64,000 nt of DNA from contig MTCR01000117.1 in NCBI GenBank assembly GCA_002212725.1, positions 1 to 64,000 on the forward strand. Reading direction: 5' to 3'. The stretch is from Sphingobacteriales bacterium TSM_CSM. GTDB lineage: Bacteria > Bacteroidota > Bacteroidia > Chitinophagales > UBA2359. Below, one piece after another: positions 43,307-53,182 of this stretch (position 1 is its first letter; each line of letters opens with the position of its first letter). A program made the translations under genes and the position numbers. The notes under the pieces are model-generated. The model saw only the letters and a program-made list of their open reading frames with translations. It was not told the DNA's origin and did no database searches.

Positions 43307-44014
43307 ATGGAAGAGCGCATGAATATAGTTACTACGCAAAACGTAGGAATTGAATACGAAATTGCCAGCCTTGGCGACCGGTATGTTGCCGGAATAATTG
43401 ACATGTTGGCTTTATTGGGTTACATGATTTTATTTTTGTACCTGGCAGACCTGTTTTACTTTGGCGATTGGACTTATTATGTTTTTTTACTGATGCCTTT
43501 GCTGTTATATGATTTGGTGCTGGAATTAACCTTAGACGGGCAAAGCTTAGGAAAATACCTTATGCGCCTGAAGGTGGTAAACACAGACGGTTCGCAGGTT
43601 TCGGTGGGTGGTTATTTGCTAAGGTGGTTGCTGCGGCCGGTTGATGTATGGATTTCTATGGGCGGAGTAGCCGTTTTAAGCATAATTATTACCGGCACCG
43701 GGCAACGGTTGGGCGATTTGGCGGCCGGAACCACGGTAATTAACCTGAAAAACCGGGTAAAACTAACCGACACCCTGTTTACCATAGTTCCCGATGGTTA
43801 TGAAACCGTGTTTCAGCAGTCTGGCAACCTTACCGATAAGGACGTTGCCCTTATAAAAGAAATTATTGATGAAGCCAACCGGCTGCAAAACAATAAAGCC
43901 ATAGAACTGCTGGCCACAAAGGTTGCCGGTGTTATGCAGGTGCAACACAACCTGCCCCCCCGCAAATTTCTGGAAACCGTACTCACAGATTATAACCACC
44001 TGCACGCAAGGTAA
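43307..44014 (+). CDS. RDD family membrane protein
   Basis: Seen: 235 residues from the ATG at 43307 (the in-frame upstream stretch of 35 codons is not RDD-like; the second ATG at 43319 would also fit, M-N-I-V-T-T-Q-N-V). RDD marks: A-S-L-G-D-R-Y-V-A-G-I-I-D near the N terminus and D-G-Q-S-L-G-K-Y-L-M-R-L-K-V-V after two hydrophobic helices. A further hydrophobic pair follows, then a soluble tail (~155-235). Family knowledge: RDD proteins are small membrane proteins, some acting as sodium/proton antiporters, but the role here is unknown. 280 bp separate it from the divergent purK. Confidence 0.87.
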   Translation: MEERMNIVTTQNVGIEYEIASLGDRYVAGIIDMLALLGYMILFLYLADLFYFGDWTYYVFLLMPLLLYDLVLELTLDGQSLGKYLMRLKVVNTDGSQVSVGGYLLRWLLRPVDVWISMGGVAVLSIIITGTGQRLGDLAAGTTVINLKNRVKLTDTLFTIVPDGYETVFQQSGNLTDKDVALIKEIIDEANRLQNNKAIELLATKVAGVMQVQHNLPPRKFLETVLTDYNHLHAR

Positions 44015-44125
44015 ACAGGCGCCCCAAAACTGCCAACTTTTGAGGTAAACAAACGCCCGCATACAATCTTGTGCTAAATTAATTACCTTTGCAAAAAATT
44101 TTGGTTTTTGCAGCAGGTACTTTTC

Positions 44126-45199
44126 ATGCAACGCGCTATTATTGTTAAAATTGCTCTTTTTGCCGCACTGCATTTTGTACTGCAAATTTTGCGGGCTGAA
44201 ATTCCAATTGCCCTGCAACAGGCCGATACCACAACCTATTATGCCGATACAGCCTGCTACCTGAAACCGCCTTTGCCAACACATACCGATACATTGGCCA
44301 AAGCCTGGTTAACCCGCCTTGGCACCATAAGTTGCCTCTTAAATCAACATTTTAATAATTTGCCGGCAACTGCCGCCCCTGAAACCGGCATAACGCCACC
44401 GCCACCCATGCTTGTGCTGCCGGCCGATACGCTTGCACCCGATTCTGCCCAAACACCGCCGCCGCTTTGGTACAATGTAAAAAGCCTGCCTCAATTTACC
44501 CCCGAAGAAATTGAAGTGCAAAATTATATACAACCCTTCCGGCCACAATCGCCGGTGAAAACGCTGCTGTTTTACGTTTTTCTGGTTATTGCAATATTTT
44601 ACGCCTTTTTGTCTTACAACTATGCCAAGTACCTTAATAAACTGTATGAGGCAGTGCTCAATATATACATAGCCAGGCAGTTTTACGAAGATTTTAACCA
44701 TAATGTGTTTATAGTAAACCTGCTTTTTGGCATTATTACCATAACCACATTTGGACTGTTTGCCTATTTGGGCGTTGATTATTTTGGTAAACTGCAGCAT
44801 ACCAATAATTACCTGCTCATGGCAGCCCTGGCAGTTGCCGTAGGCGGTTATTTATCTTTGCGCCGCCTTATGCTCCGGTTTATAGCCTTTATACTGCCGT
44901 TGTCAGAGGTTATTTATTTTTACCTCTTCAACCTGCGCATTATTAACATTGCTTTAAGCGTGGCGCTGCTTCCCCTGCTGCTGCTTATGGCATTTGGCGC
45001 ACCCCTCATAGAAAAAACAGCCCTGTACATGGCAATTGCCACTACCGGCGTTAGCCTCGTATTTATTGTATTCAGAGGTCTTACAATTGTAAAAGAATTT
45101 GTGTGGCGTTATAAGTTTCACTTTTTTTTGTACCTTTGCACCCTCGAAATCGCACCCCTGCTGGTGATGTATAAAGTGGTTTCCGGGTACCTTGTCTAA
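44126..45199 (+). CDS. DUF4271 membrane protein
   Basis: Seen: 357 residues from the ATG at 44126 (a TTG six codons upstream is also open). Signal-like helix, then a proline-rich region (~90-120) and about six hydrophobic helices in the second half (~145-350). This is the DUF4271 pattern found only in Bacteroidota, almost always directly upstream of uroporphyrinogen-III synthase, as here (45-bp gap). The function is unknown; the linkage suggests a role in heme synthesis or insertion, although no evidence shows this. A TACCTTTG (44084-44091) upstream is a possible -7 box. Confidence 0.83.
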   Translation: MQRAIIVKIALFAALHFVLQILRAEIPIALQQADTTTYYADTACYLKPPLPTHTDTLAKAWLTRLGTISCLLNQHFNNLPATAAPETGITPPPPMLVLPADTLAPDSAQTPPPLWYNVKSLPQFTPEEIEVQNYIQPFRPQSPVKTLLFYVFLVIAIFYAFLSYNYAKYLNKLYEAVLNIYIARQFYEDFNHNVFIVNLLFGIITITTFGLFAYLGVDYFGKLQHTNNYLLMAALAVAVGGYLSLRRLMLRFIAFILPLSEVIYFYLFNLRIINIALSVALLPLLLLMAFGAPLIEKTALYMAIATTGVSLVFIVFRGLTIVKEFVWRYKFHFFLYLCTLEIAPLLVMYKVVSGYLV

Positions 45200-45244
45200 A
45201 CCCAAAGCAAAGTCTTTCTCCTCCCTATTAAATACCGCGCTTAG

Positions 45245-46030
45245 ATGAATAACCTCATGGGCAATCAACACAACAGAACCATTAAAAACATCCTCATCTC
45301 GCAACCCGAACCCGAAACACCGGGTAAATCGCCTTACCACCTGATGGCCGAAAAATTGCACGTGTCAATCCTTTTCAGGCCCTTTATAAAGGTGGAAGGA
45401 TTACAGGCAAAAGATTTCAGAAAGAGCAGGATTAACCCACTTGATTACACCGCCGTTATTTTTACCAGCCGCAATGCCGTAAACCATTTCTTCCGGCTTT
45501 GCGATGAACTAAGGGCAAAAATGCCCCAAAACACCAAATACTTCTGCATTTCTGAAGCCATTGCCCTGTACCTCCAAAGATTTATCCTCTTCAGAAAAAG
45601 AAAGGTGTTTTTTGACAAAACCAGCTCTTTGAACGGACTGAAAGACCTGCTGAAAAAACACCGGAAAACCGATAAATTCCTCTTTCCCTGCGCCGCCGAC
45701 CGCAAAGACAACGTAGAGCAATACCTTGTTGAAGAAAATTTTAACTTCTCGCCGGCCGTTATGTTTGAAACCGTGCCCGATAAACTTTCGGATATTGATA
45801 TTTCCCAGTACGACATGCTCGTATTTTTCAGCCCCATGGGTATTAAATCTTTGGGCGAAAATTTTCCCGATTTTCAGCAAAGCGATGTTGTAATTGGCGC
45901 TTTTGGACCTGTAACGGCAAAAGCTGTTATTGATGCGGGGCTTCGCCTCGATTTTCAGGCGCCGCTGCCGGGCGTTCCGTCAATTACCATGGCCATTGAA
46001 AAATACATTACCGAACACACTACGGCATAA
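45245..46030 (+). CDS. hemD: Uroporphyrinogen-III synthase
   Basis: Closes hydroxymethylbilane to uroporphyrinogen III, the branch point of heme, siroheme and cobalamin synthesis. Seen: 261 residues. The family is weakly conserved, but the pattern is right: I-L-I-S-Q-P at the start, [12 protein letters not shown] in the middle, [40 protein letters not shown] near the C terminus. It follows DUF4271, the usual Bacteroidota arrangement. A TACCTTTG box (45131-45138) inside the end of the DUF4271 gene may be a promoter. ATG at 45245 or five codons further (M-G-N-Q). Confidence 0.9.
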   Translation: MNNLMGNQHNRTIKNILISQPEPETPGKSPYHLMAEKLHVSILFRPFIKVEGLQAKDFRKSRINPLDYTAVIFTSRNAVNHFFRLCDELRAKMPQNTKYFCISEAIALYLQRFILFRKRKVFFDKTSSLNGLKDLLKKHRKTDKFLFPCAADRKDNVEQYLVEENFNFSPAVMFETVPDKLSDIDISQYDMLVFFSPMGIKSLGENFPDFQQSDVVIGAFGPVTAKAVIDAGLRLDFQAPLPGVPSITMAIEKYITEHTTA

Positions 46031-46194
46031 AAACCGGCCATTATTATACAATTGGTTACAACAAGCAACCAATTTTGCCCCTGCAAAACCGGCCTGTGCC
46101 ATTTTGCTGCGTTTTTCGGGTTCAAAAAAAATCTTATCCGCCTGCCGCAGGCTCATTTGGGCGGCATTTTGTTTTTACTTCATTTTTCAGGCAA

Positions 46195-48282
46195 ATGCAG
46201 CACCATCAATCCCCGAAACATACCAACAAATTAGTAAATGAACTAAGCCCCTACCTGTTGCAACATGCCCACAACCCCGTAAACTGGTATCCGTGGGGCG
46301 AAGAAGCGCTTGCACTGGCCAAAGCCGAAGATAAACCCATACTCATCAGCATTGGTTATGCTGCCTGCCATTGGTGCCATGTAATGGAGCGCGAATCGTT
46401 TGAAAATGAAGAAGTGGCTGAATATATGAACCACCATTTCATTAACATAAAGGTTGACCGCGAAGAACGCCCCGATTTAGACCAAATTTATATGGATGCC
46501 GTTACCGCACTTACCGGCAGCGGCGGCTGGCCCCTTAACTGCTTTTTATTGCCCGATGCCCGGCCGTTTTACGGCGGAACCTACTTTCCGCCCAAAGCCA
46601 TGTATGGTAAACCCGATTGGCTTGCGCTGCTCAAAAGCATTGTGCGCACCTTTACCCAAAAAAGAGCCGAACTGGAACAGCAAGCCGGCTATATAACCCA
46701 ACACCTGCTTAACCAGGATGCACAGGTATTGCAGCAACTGCCCATGCTGCAAACAACCCAACTCTTTGAACCAAACACTGCCGAAACTGTATTTGTGCGC
46801 CTGCGCCAACGGTTCGATACCCAGGACGGCGGCTTTGGTGCAGCGCCCAAGTTTCCGGCAACCATGAACCTGCAATGGCTGCTGCAATATTACCACTTTA
46901 CCGCCGACAAAAGCGCCCTGCAGCACGCCTTGTTTTCTTTAGACAAAATGACTGCCGGCGGTATTTATGACCATCTTGGCGGCGGCTTTGCCCGCTACTC
47001 GGTAGATAAGGCCTGGTTAGTGCCGCATTTCGAAAAAATGCTCTACGACAACGCCCTGCTTACCGACCTGCTGTCTGATGCCTTTAAAATTACCCGAAAA
47101 CCCGAATACAAAGAAACCATTGAGCAAACCCTTGAGTTTATAGCCGCAGAAATGACCTCGGCCGAAGGCGGATTTTATGCTTCTTACGATGCCGACTCGG
47201 AAGGCGAGGAGGGTAAATACTACGTTTGGAGCAAAGCCGAAACCGACCAGATATTGGCCGAAGATGCCCCTGTTTTTAACCGTTTTTACGGCATTACCGA
47301 ACAAGGCAACTGGGAAGGCAAAAACATTCTGAACCGCAATTTTACCATTAAAACTTTTGCCGATAAAACAGGCTACAGCACCGAACAACTCAAAAACCTG
47401 CTGCAACGCTGCCGCCGCAGGCTGCTTGCCAACAGAAACCACCGCCCCAAACCCGCCTTAGATGACAAAATAATACTGGGCTGGAACGCCCTTATGACCA
47501 CCGCCTACGCCAAAGCCTTTCAGGCGCTTGGCCACCCGCAATACAAAACCGCCGCCGAAAATAACCTGCAATTTATGCTTACCCGCTTTGCCGATACTCA
47601 ACGGCAAGCACCCGCCATGCTGCATACCTATAAAAACGGCAGGGCGCAACACCCCGCTTTTTTAGATGATTACGCCTTTGTAATAGAAGCCTTGCTGGCA
47701 GTTTACCAGATTAATTTTAACGAAGAACTGCCCCAACTGGCGCTTTCTCTTGCCCAATTTGTGCTGCAACATTTTGCCGACCCGCAGGGAAGCCCCATTT
47801 TGTTTTACACCCCCGATTTTCAGACCGATGTTATTGTGCGGAAAAAAGAATATTACGACAGTGCCACCCCATCGGGTAATTCAACCATGGCTGCCAACTT
47901 AAAACTGCTGGGTGCCATGCTCAATTTGCCCCATTTATCCGAATTGTCGGCAAAAATGGTAAAATCGGTCGAAACTTCTTTGCTCAAATACCCTACCTCT
48001 TTTGGCCGGTGGGGCAGCGTGGCCCTGCAGTTTATTTACCCCGCCCGCGAGGTAGCCGTAGTTGGCAACAACGCACCCAAACTGGCCTTGCAACTGGCAA
48101 AAAACTTTTTACCCAACACCGCACTTATGGCAACTGCCGGCAACCAAAGCCCCTACGAATTGTTGCAAGACCGCTATGTGGAGGGCAAAACCCTGTTTTA
48201 TGTGTGCCAAAACAACGCCTGCCAAATGCCGGTAAACACGCCGCAAGAAGCATTGCAACTGCTGCACAACAACAACCCGTAA
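46195..48282 (+). CDS. Thioredoxin-domain protein of the SPATA20/YyaL family
   Basis: Seen: 695 residues from the ATG at 46195 ([21 protein letters not shown]); the upstream 40 codons are open but look non-coding. The opening [19 protein letters not shown] and [12 protein letters not shown] mark the DUF255 thioredoxin-like domain; C-H-W-C is the redox pair. The rest is an (alpha/alpha)6-barrel, glycosidase/epimerase-like region ([27 protein letters not shown]). The function is unclear; homologues are found from bacteria to humans. Convergent with the LytTR gene, with only 9 bp between stops. Confidence 0.93.
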   Translation: MQHHQSPKHTNKLVNELSPYLLQHAHNPVNWYPWGEEALALAKAEDKPILISIGYAACHWCHVMERESFENEEVAEYMNHHFINIKVDREERPDLDQIYMDAVTALTGSGGWPLNCFLLPDARPFYGGTYFPPKAMYGKPDWLALLKSIVRTFTQKRAELEQQAGYITQHLLNQDAQVLQQLPMLQTTQLFEPNTAETVFVRLRQRFDTQDGGFGAAPKFPATMNLQWLLQYYHFTADKSALQHALFSLDKMTAGGIYDHLGGGFARYSVDKAWLVPHFEKMLYDNALLTDLLSDAFKITRKPEYKETIEQTLEFIAAEMTSAEGGFYASYDADSEGEEGKYYVWSKAETDQILAEDAPVFNRFYGITEQGNWEGKNILNRNFTIKTFADKTGYSTEQLKNLLQRCRRRLLANRNHRPKPALDDKIILGWNALMTTAYAKAFQALGHPQYKTAAENNLQFMLTRFADTQRQAPAMLHTYKNGRAQHPAFLDDYAFVIEALLAVYQINFNEELPQLALSLAQFVLQHFADPQGSPILFYTPDFQTDVIVRKKEYYDSATPSGNSTMAANLKLLGAMLNLPHLSELSAKMVKSVETSLLKYPTSFGRWGSVALQFIYPAREVAVVGNNAPKLALQLAKNFLPNTALMATAGNQSPYELLQDRYVEGKTLFYVCQNNACQMPVNTPQEALQLLHNNNP

Positions 48283-48291
48283 CAGCGGCAC

Positions 48292-49050
48292 TCAGGCAAA
48301 CCCTTCGTTCAGTTTGTCTAAAAACCCCTTCTTTTTCCGGGCCGAAACATATACCTGCGAGCCATCGCTCATAAGCGCCACACCCTCTTTCAGGTACTTT
48401 TTTATGTGCCGAAGGTTAATGAGGTGGCTGTCGTGAATGCGGTAAAAGCCGGTATCTTCCAACAGGTTGTCGTAGTATTTAAGCGTTTTGGTAACCAATA
48501 TTTTTTGGCGGTTGGTGAGATAAAAAACCGTACAGTTACTGTCGGCTTCGCAGCGTACAATATCATCAATATTTACAAAAGTAACCTCATCGGCGGCGGG
48601 TAAGCCCAGTTTTTTAAGCGGCCCGGCATTGGCGGCGTTGGTAAGGTGGTGTATGGCCTGCCGGTCAGACCGGCCGCGTTTTCGGGCATAGCGGGCTACG
48701 GCTTTTTGCAGTTCCAGTATATCAATGGGCTTCAGCAGGTAATCGAGGGCAGAAAATTTAATGGCTCTTATGGCATATTCATTGTAGGAAGTGGTAAAGA
48801 TAACCGAAAAATCAAGGTCGTCAAGGCTTTCAAGCAGTTGAAAACCTTCATCGGCGGCGGGCATCCGCACATCTAAGAACACCAGTTCGGGGTGGCATTG
48901 CCGTATTGCGGTAAACCCCGATGCAGCAGAGTCAGCCATTGCAACTACTTCTACTTCGGGGCAATATTCGTTCAGCAGGTTTAGCAGCGTTTTTCTGCCG
49001 GTTTCTTCATCGTCAACAATTACCGCAGTAATTTTTTTTGCTGTGCTCAT
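48292..49050 (-). CDS. LytTR-type response regulator
   Basis: Seen: 252 residues from the ATG at 49050 (four codons downstream of the first open ATG). Receiver domain (1-125): D-D-E-E near the N terminus, phospho-acceptor D60 in V-F-L-D-V-R-M-P, T-T-S-Y-N-E-Y and the K in Y-L-L-K-P-I. LytTR DNA-binding domain (~150-250): R-C-E-A-D-S-N-C-T-V, F-Y-R-I-H-D-S-H-L-I-N-L. Family knowledge: pairs with a LytS/YehU-like histidine kinase; none is visible in the window. It may control neighbouring envelope genes. Confidence 0.93.
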   Translation of the reverse strand: MSTAKKITAVIVDDEETGRKTLLNLLNEYCPEVEVVAMADSAASGFTAIRQCHPELVFLDVRMPAADEGFQLLESLDDLDFSVIFTTSYNEYAIRAIKFSALDYLLKPIDILELQKAVARYARKRGRSDRQAIHHLTNAANAGPLKKLGLPAADEVTFVNIDDIVRCEADSNCTVFYLTNRQKILVTKTLKYYDNLLEDTGFYRIHDSHLINLRHIKKYLKEGVALMSDGSQVYVSARKKKGFLDKLNEGFA

Positions 49051-49094
49051 AAAGATGTACAACCTTGATTTTCCGGTTTTTTATTTTCAAAAAA

Positions 49095-49823
49095 CTACCG
49101 CGAACCTAAAATATAGTTGGCCTCAATCATAATACCGCCGGTAAGGTTGGCAGTGGTAGGGCGGTCTGCACTAAATACAGAGTTGCTGCCTTGTGTAAGG
49201 GATTTGTTTTCAATATCGGTAAGCGAGTAATCTCCGCGGAACGAAAGACCAAGGTTAAAACTGTCGCTTACCCTGAACCTAGCACCTAAACTGAAAACAG
49301 CAGCCAGGTTATTGGCATAGGCCTCCTCTATATTGAATTGGCTGCCCAGCTTAATATAATTTAAGGTTTGCGGATTTACATCAAAATCTACATCGTCAAC
49401 AACGTATTTGGCTCCGGTAAGCACTTCATATTGTACGCCAAAGGTTGCCACAAAATGCGCTCCTGCATCGGGGTTGCTGTTTACCTTCAGCAAGAGCGGA
49501 ATTTTAAGGTAGTTGAGTTTGACTTGCAAAGTTTCAAAGCCGGCAGAACCATCGCCCACATATTTTTGCCCCTGCCCCGAATACAACAGGCCGGTTTGTA
49601 TGCCCAAAAAATCGAGAAAATTATAGCCGGCCTGTACGCCGTAGGCCATGCCCCAGGTTCGGGTAAAATCCAGTCCATCGCCGCGGGCAGAATCGTCATC
49701 GTTAATAATCCAGACCGATTGGGGAATAATTCTTACACCCACTTCAAGGCCTTTTTGTGCAAAGGCAGGCATGGCAACCAAGGTTGACAGCACAAAAAAC
49801 GCAAAAAGAGTACGCATTTTCAT
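49095..49823 (-). CDS. Outer-membrane beta-barrel protein
   Basis: Seen: 242 residues from the ATG at 49823 (M-K-M-R-T-L-F-A-F-F). The open frame begins 12 codons earlier without signal character. Signal peptide cleaved after A-F-A-Q (~23), then alternating-hydrophobic strands: G-V-Q-A-G-Y-N-F-L-D-F-L-G-I-Q-T-G-L-L-Y, L-N-Y-L-K-I-P-L-L-L-K-V, and the C-terminal strand N-Y-I-L-G-S-R. This is the PorT-like/outer_membrane_beta-brl pattern of Bacteroidota. Function unknown. It overlaps nothing but lies only 28 bp from the isoaspartyl peptidase gene upstream on the same strand. Confidence 0.85.
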   Translation of the reverse strand: MKMRTLFAFFVLSTLVAMPAFAQKGLEVGVRIIPQSVWIINDDDSARGDGLDFTRTWGMAYGVQAGYNFLDFLGIQTGLLYSGQGQKYVGDGSAGFETLQVKLNYLKIPLLLKVNSNPDAGAHFVATFGVQYEVLTGAKYVVDDVDFDVNPQTLNYIKLGSQFNIEEAYANNLAAVFSLGARFRVSDSFNLGLSFRGDYSLTDIENKSLTQGSNSVFSADRPTTANLTGGIMIEANYILGSR

Positions 49824-49851
49824 TTGAGATAAGATTTTGGTTATTAAAAAG

Positions 49852-50922
49852 CTATTCATCTTTAAAAATAAACACCTGCGGCTTGGCGGTTTTGGCGTTC
49901 ATATACCCGCGGTACATGCCTTCGGAATTAAAGGGCATGGTAAAATTGCCCTGTTGGTCTAAGGCTATAAGTCCCCCAAAACCGCCCTGCGGCAACAATT
50001 TATCAAAGATAACCCGTTTTGCCGCTTCCTGTACCGGCAGATGAAGGTATTCCATAAGCGCCGACACATCGTAGGCTACCACGTTGCGAATAAAAAACTC
50101 GCCATGCCCGGTGGCCGATACGGCACAAGTGCTGTTTCGGGCAAACGTGCCGGCGCCAATAATGGGCGAGTCGCCAATGCGTCCATAGCGTTTGTTGGTC
50201 ATGCCGCCCGTAGAAGTGCCTGCCGCCAGATTTCCGTATTGGTCTAAGGCTATAGCGCCTACCGTGCCATATTTTTCTTTACCCGACTCACTTAGTTCTA
50301 TACGGTATCCGGTGGTATCGGTTTTTTCCTGTTCCAGTATTTTTTGCAATGCCCGCAGGCGGTAATCGGTAATAAAATAGGCAGGGTCAACAATTTCAAG
50401 CCCCTGTTCTTTGGCAAAAGCATCGGCGCCGGTGCCGGTCATCATTACATGTGGCGAGTTTTCCATTACCTTTCGGGCAGCCAAAATGGGGTTTTTTACC
50501 GTTTTTATACCCGCTACCGCACCGGCGCTGCCGGTTTTTCCGTCCATAACAGCCGCATCTAATTCTACCGTTCCTTCGTTGGTAAGCACAGCCCCTTTTC
50601 CGGCATTAAACAAAGGCGAGTCTTCCATAAACACAATGGCAGCCTGCACAGCATTTAAACTTGTGCCGCCGTTTTGCAATACAGCATACCCGGCCAACAA
50701 TGCCTGCTCCAGCGCCTGCCGGTATTGTTGTTCAAGACTGTCGGTCATATTTTGTTTTAAAATGGTGCCGGCGCCGCCGTGAATAACCAGGGTAATGGGG
50801 TAGGGTTTGTCTGTCATGATGTTGGTTTGCGCCTTTTGTTTTGGTAACACATGGCAAGCATTTGCTGCATAACATAGGGCAACAAAAAAAAGTGTGAGCA
50901 AAATTGTTTTGCGCTTAAGCAC
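49852..50922 (-). CDS. Isoaspartyl peptidase/L-asparaginase (plant type)
   Basis: Seen: 356 residues. A lipoprotein-like signal (A-N-A-C, C23) precedes the enzyme, which starts at I-H-G-G-A-G-T-I. Nucleophile region: K-Y-G-T-V-G-A-I-A-L-D, where the Thr after the cleavage site G-T-V becomes the catalytic N terminus; then A-A-G-T-S-T-G-G-M and R-I-G-D-S-P-I-I-G-A-G-T. Family knowledge: the precursor cleaves itself before the Thr, giving alpha and beta subunits (Ntn hydrolase), and removes isoaspartyl residues from damaged peptides or hydrolyses asparagine. The envelope location is inferred. A second ATG at M-T-D-K-P-Y-P would give a cytoplasmic form. Confidence 0.92.
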   Translation of the reverse strand: MLKRKTILLTLFFVALCYAANACHVLPKQKAQTNIMTDKPYPITLVIHGGAGTILKQNMTDSLEQQYRQALEQALLAGYAVLQNGGTSLNAVQAAIVFMEDSPLFNAGKGAVLTNEGTVELDAAVMDGKTGSAGAVAGIKTVKNPILAARKVMENSPHVMMTGTGADAFAKEQGLEIVDPAYFITDYRLRALQKILEQEKTDTTGYRIELSESGKEKYGTVGAIALDQYGNLAAGTSTGGMTNKRYGRIGDSPIIGAGTFARNSTCAVSATGHGEFFIRNVVAYDVSALMEYLHLPVQEAAKRVIFDKLLPQGGFGGLIALDQQGNFTMPFNSEGMYRGYMNAKTAKPQVFIFKDE

Positions 50923-51168
50923 GGTACAAATTTTGCCCGAAAGTACAAATTAATTCAGAAATAGGAATAACAAAAATGAAAAACGGAAAACAGGGAACTT
51001 ACGCTGCAAGGTAGTCATATTTATTTTTTCCAAAATAAACAATCTGCCCGATGAGTCTCTTTACCCCCCATGCAGCAATATGGATATTACTCCTGCACCT
51101 GTTGGCTATTAGTTTTTTCAGGGCAACATGCTTAATGTTTTAAACGTGCCAAGCGCGTTGAGCGTACT

Positions 51169-53079
51169 CTACCGCACCACCGCCACCTTACCCCGCGCCA
51201 ATACCATGTCGCCGCTAATACCGCCGTTGTAGCCGTTGTCGGAGTCCCCTCCGACAATACCACTGACTACATAAAAATAGATGCCCGCCGGCAGGTGCGC
51301 CACCGAAATGGTGTGGGTTGCAGAACTTGCGTTTGTTGAGCCTGCCGCGGTTGTTGAGCTTGTCGAAACAAACGGGGTTTGCAACGCTAACTGCCCGGCG
51401 GGGGTGTAGAGGGAAATGCTCGTTTCGACAGGCTCAACGAGCGGATTGACAGGCTCAACGAGCGGATTGAAAGGCTCAACGAGCGGGTTAGAAATGCTGA
51501 AGTGCAGGGTGTTTTGGGCAGGGTTGGGGTAAACTACCACCCCTGACCCCGAGTACTCGGGGGAATTTTCTGGTATGCCTACGGCGGTGCCCCAGCCGCT
51601 TTGCGGTTTTACTATGGTGGTGTAGGTGCCGGTATCGTTGCAGACGATGGCTTGGAGGGTAACGTAGTAGGTGCCGGGTTGGGAGTATAGGTGGGTAATG
51701 GGTGTGGGTTCTTTGGTTTGGTAGGGCGGGGTGCCATCATCAAATTGCCAGATGAAATGCCCGCCGTCTATGCTGTCGGGGTACACGTATTGGCTTTGGT
51801 TGTAGAAGGTGGCAGCAAGGGTAGTGGAATCTGTGGCAAAGGTAAAGGCTGCCTGCGGCTCGGTGAGCAAACCCATGCAGTTGGTTTTTACAATATAGGC
51901 AAAGGCGCCGGTAAGGGTGTCTTGCCTGCCTACCATGAGGTAACCTCCGTCGGGCGTGGCTATCATGTCGTAGCAGTAGTCACTATAACTGCCACCGTAA
52001 CGACGGCTCCAAAGCGGATTGCCATTGGCATCTAATTTTGTAATCTGAGCATCATACCATTGGTTGGCAGTACTTCCCAAGCAGCCGCCAACCACAAATG
52101 ATCCATCGGGTAGTGAAACGGCCGAACCGCAACCGCCATATCGAAGCATATAAGGGTTAACTGACGCATAACTCATCCACTCTATATCAAAATCATTTGT
52201 TAATTTTACATAAACTCCAATGTAATCCATTTCATCTGTAGCCACGCCTGCCGGAGCTAACAAAAAGCCGCCGTCCTGAGTAGGAATAAATTTAGTTGAT
52301 TGCATTGCAACATTTCCGGGAGGGTCTAAAATAAATTGTTCTATAACTTCGCCTGTGTTATTTATATGCAGAATGGCAATTTGCCCATGTGTTACCCATG
52401 CAATAGTATTAAAATAGAAATTTACTGTACCCAGTAAATAGTACCCGCTGCCATCGGGTGCGGGCAGTATGTCGGTAAGGTAGTTGTCGTAATAATACCC
52501 CAAATCGTTGTATATGCGTTCCCATTCTATATCAAACTGGTCGTTGAGTTTTACCGCGTACATTTCTGTATTATACGGTGGATTGTTGGGGTAATCGGGT
52601 ACTATGCTACCCACTATAAGATATCCCCCATCTTGAGTTTTAGTAATTCCCAAAGCTGTAGAGGGCAAGTTACTTAAGGGTATAATATCCAACAGAGTTC
52701 CCTGCATATCTGTTGTAGTTACATGTGCTTGATAAGCAGTTGTTTGATTGTCTTCCCATGATAATGTTTTGTTTCCAACCATTGCATAACCACCTGTAGT
52801 AATTATAAAATCACCCGAAACAATTTCGCCTTCTGTTAGCACAATCTCCCTTTTCCAAATGCTATCACAATAGTTATCCATATTGAAAAGCATGATACTC
52901 CAGGGTGTTGCGAAAGTTGTAAAATTTCCTAAAATGATAAAATTTTCATTGTTTAATTTCACACTCATAAAATCTTGAAAAACTCCGTTATCATAAATTT
53001 TAGAGAAATATTTAGGTTGTGCCTCAAGTAAAGTAGATATTAGCAGCATAAGGCAAATATGCAAAAGAAATGTTTTCAT
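51169..53079 (-). CDS. T9SS-exported propeller/PKD surface protein with repeat-split sorting domain
   Basis: Seen: 636 residues from the ATG at 53079 (M-K-T-F-L-L-H-I-C), with a signal peptide. Repeats of ~55 residues (for example D-G-G-Y-L-I-V-G, G-S-G-Y-Y-L-L-G, D-G-S-F-V-V-G-G) form a beta-propeller-like region to ~410. A PKD domain follows (~430-520: F-I-W-Q-F-D-D-G). The type A sorting domain starts at V-V-V-Y-P-N-P-A-Q-N and ends K-V-A-V-V-R. It is unusual: between its strands lies N-P-L-V-E-P repeated three times, then a second foreign stretch, S-T-S-S-T-T-A-A-G-S-T-N-A-S-S; both are encoded by palindromic repeats (51350-51485). Inference: surface or secreted protein of unknown function. 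Confidence 0.85.
   Translation of the reverse strand: MKTFLLHICLMLLISTLLEAQPKYFSKIYDNGVFQDFMSVKLNNENFIILGNFTTFATPWSIMLFNMDNYCDSIWKREIVLTEGEIVSGDFIITTGGYAMVGNKTLSWEDNQTTAYQAHVTTTDMQGTLLDIIPLSNLPSTALGITKTQDGGYLIVGSIVPDYPNNPPYNTEMYAVKLNDQFDIEWERIYNDLGYYYDNYLTDILPAPDGSGYYLLGTVNFYFNTIAWVTHGQIAILHINNTGEVIEQFILDPPGNVAMQSTKFIPTQDGGFLLAPAGVATDEMDYIGVYVKLTNDFDIEWMSYASVNPYMLRYGGCGSAVSLPDGSFVVGGCLGSTANQWYDAQITKLDANGNPLWSRRYGGSYSDYCYDMIATPDGGYLMVGRQDTLTGAFAYIVKTNCMGLLTEPQAAFTFATDSTTLAATFYNQSQYVYPDSIDGGHFIWQFDDGTPPYQTKEPTPITHLYSQPGTYYVTLQAIVCNDTGTYTTIVKPQSGWGTAVGIPENSPEYSGSGVVVYPNPAQNTLHFSISNPLVEPFNPLVEPVNPLVEPVETSISLYTPAGQLALQTPFVSTSSTTAAGSTNASSATHTISVAHLPAGIYFYVVSGIVGGDSDNGYNGGISGDMVLARGKVAVVR
51350..51485. 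repeat. Palindromic repeat cluster inside a T9SS sorting-domain coding sequence
   Basis: Plus-strand GTTGAGCTTGTCGAAAC (51353-51369) faces GTTTCGACAGGCTCAAC (51422-51438), complementary at 16 of 17 positions across 52 bp. The right arm is followed by two further 21-bp copies (51444-51464, 51465-51485) of the ...AGGCTCAACGAGCG unit. A degraded copy, GTTGAGCCTGCCGCG, sits at 51335-51349. The 21-bp unit keeps the frame and is read as N-P-L-V-E-P-(V/F). I recognise this 17-mer from memory as a frequent dispersed repeat in many environmental genomes; this is not verified here. Confidence 0.8.
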
Positions 53080-53182
53080 TGCACACAGGTTTAGGTGGAT
53101 TAACGACAGTTTGGCAGGCATCTTAAACAAACCATCTGGTTTATATTGGATGCCTGCCAAGGTCTAACAAATAAGGGTTAGG

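Noticed and set aside
51421-51489. CRISPR-like array of 21-bp units
   Set aside because: Only three units in direct contact without spacers, inside a coding frame and part of a palindromic cluster.
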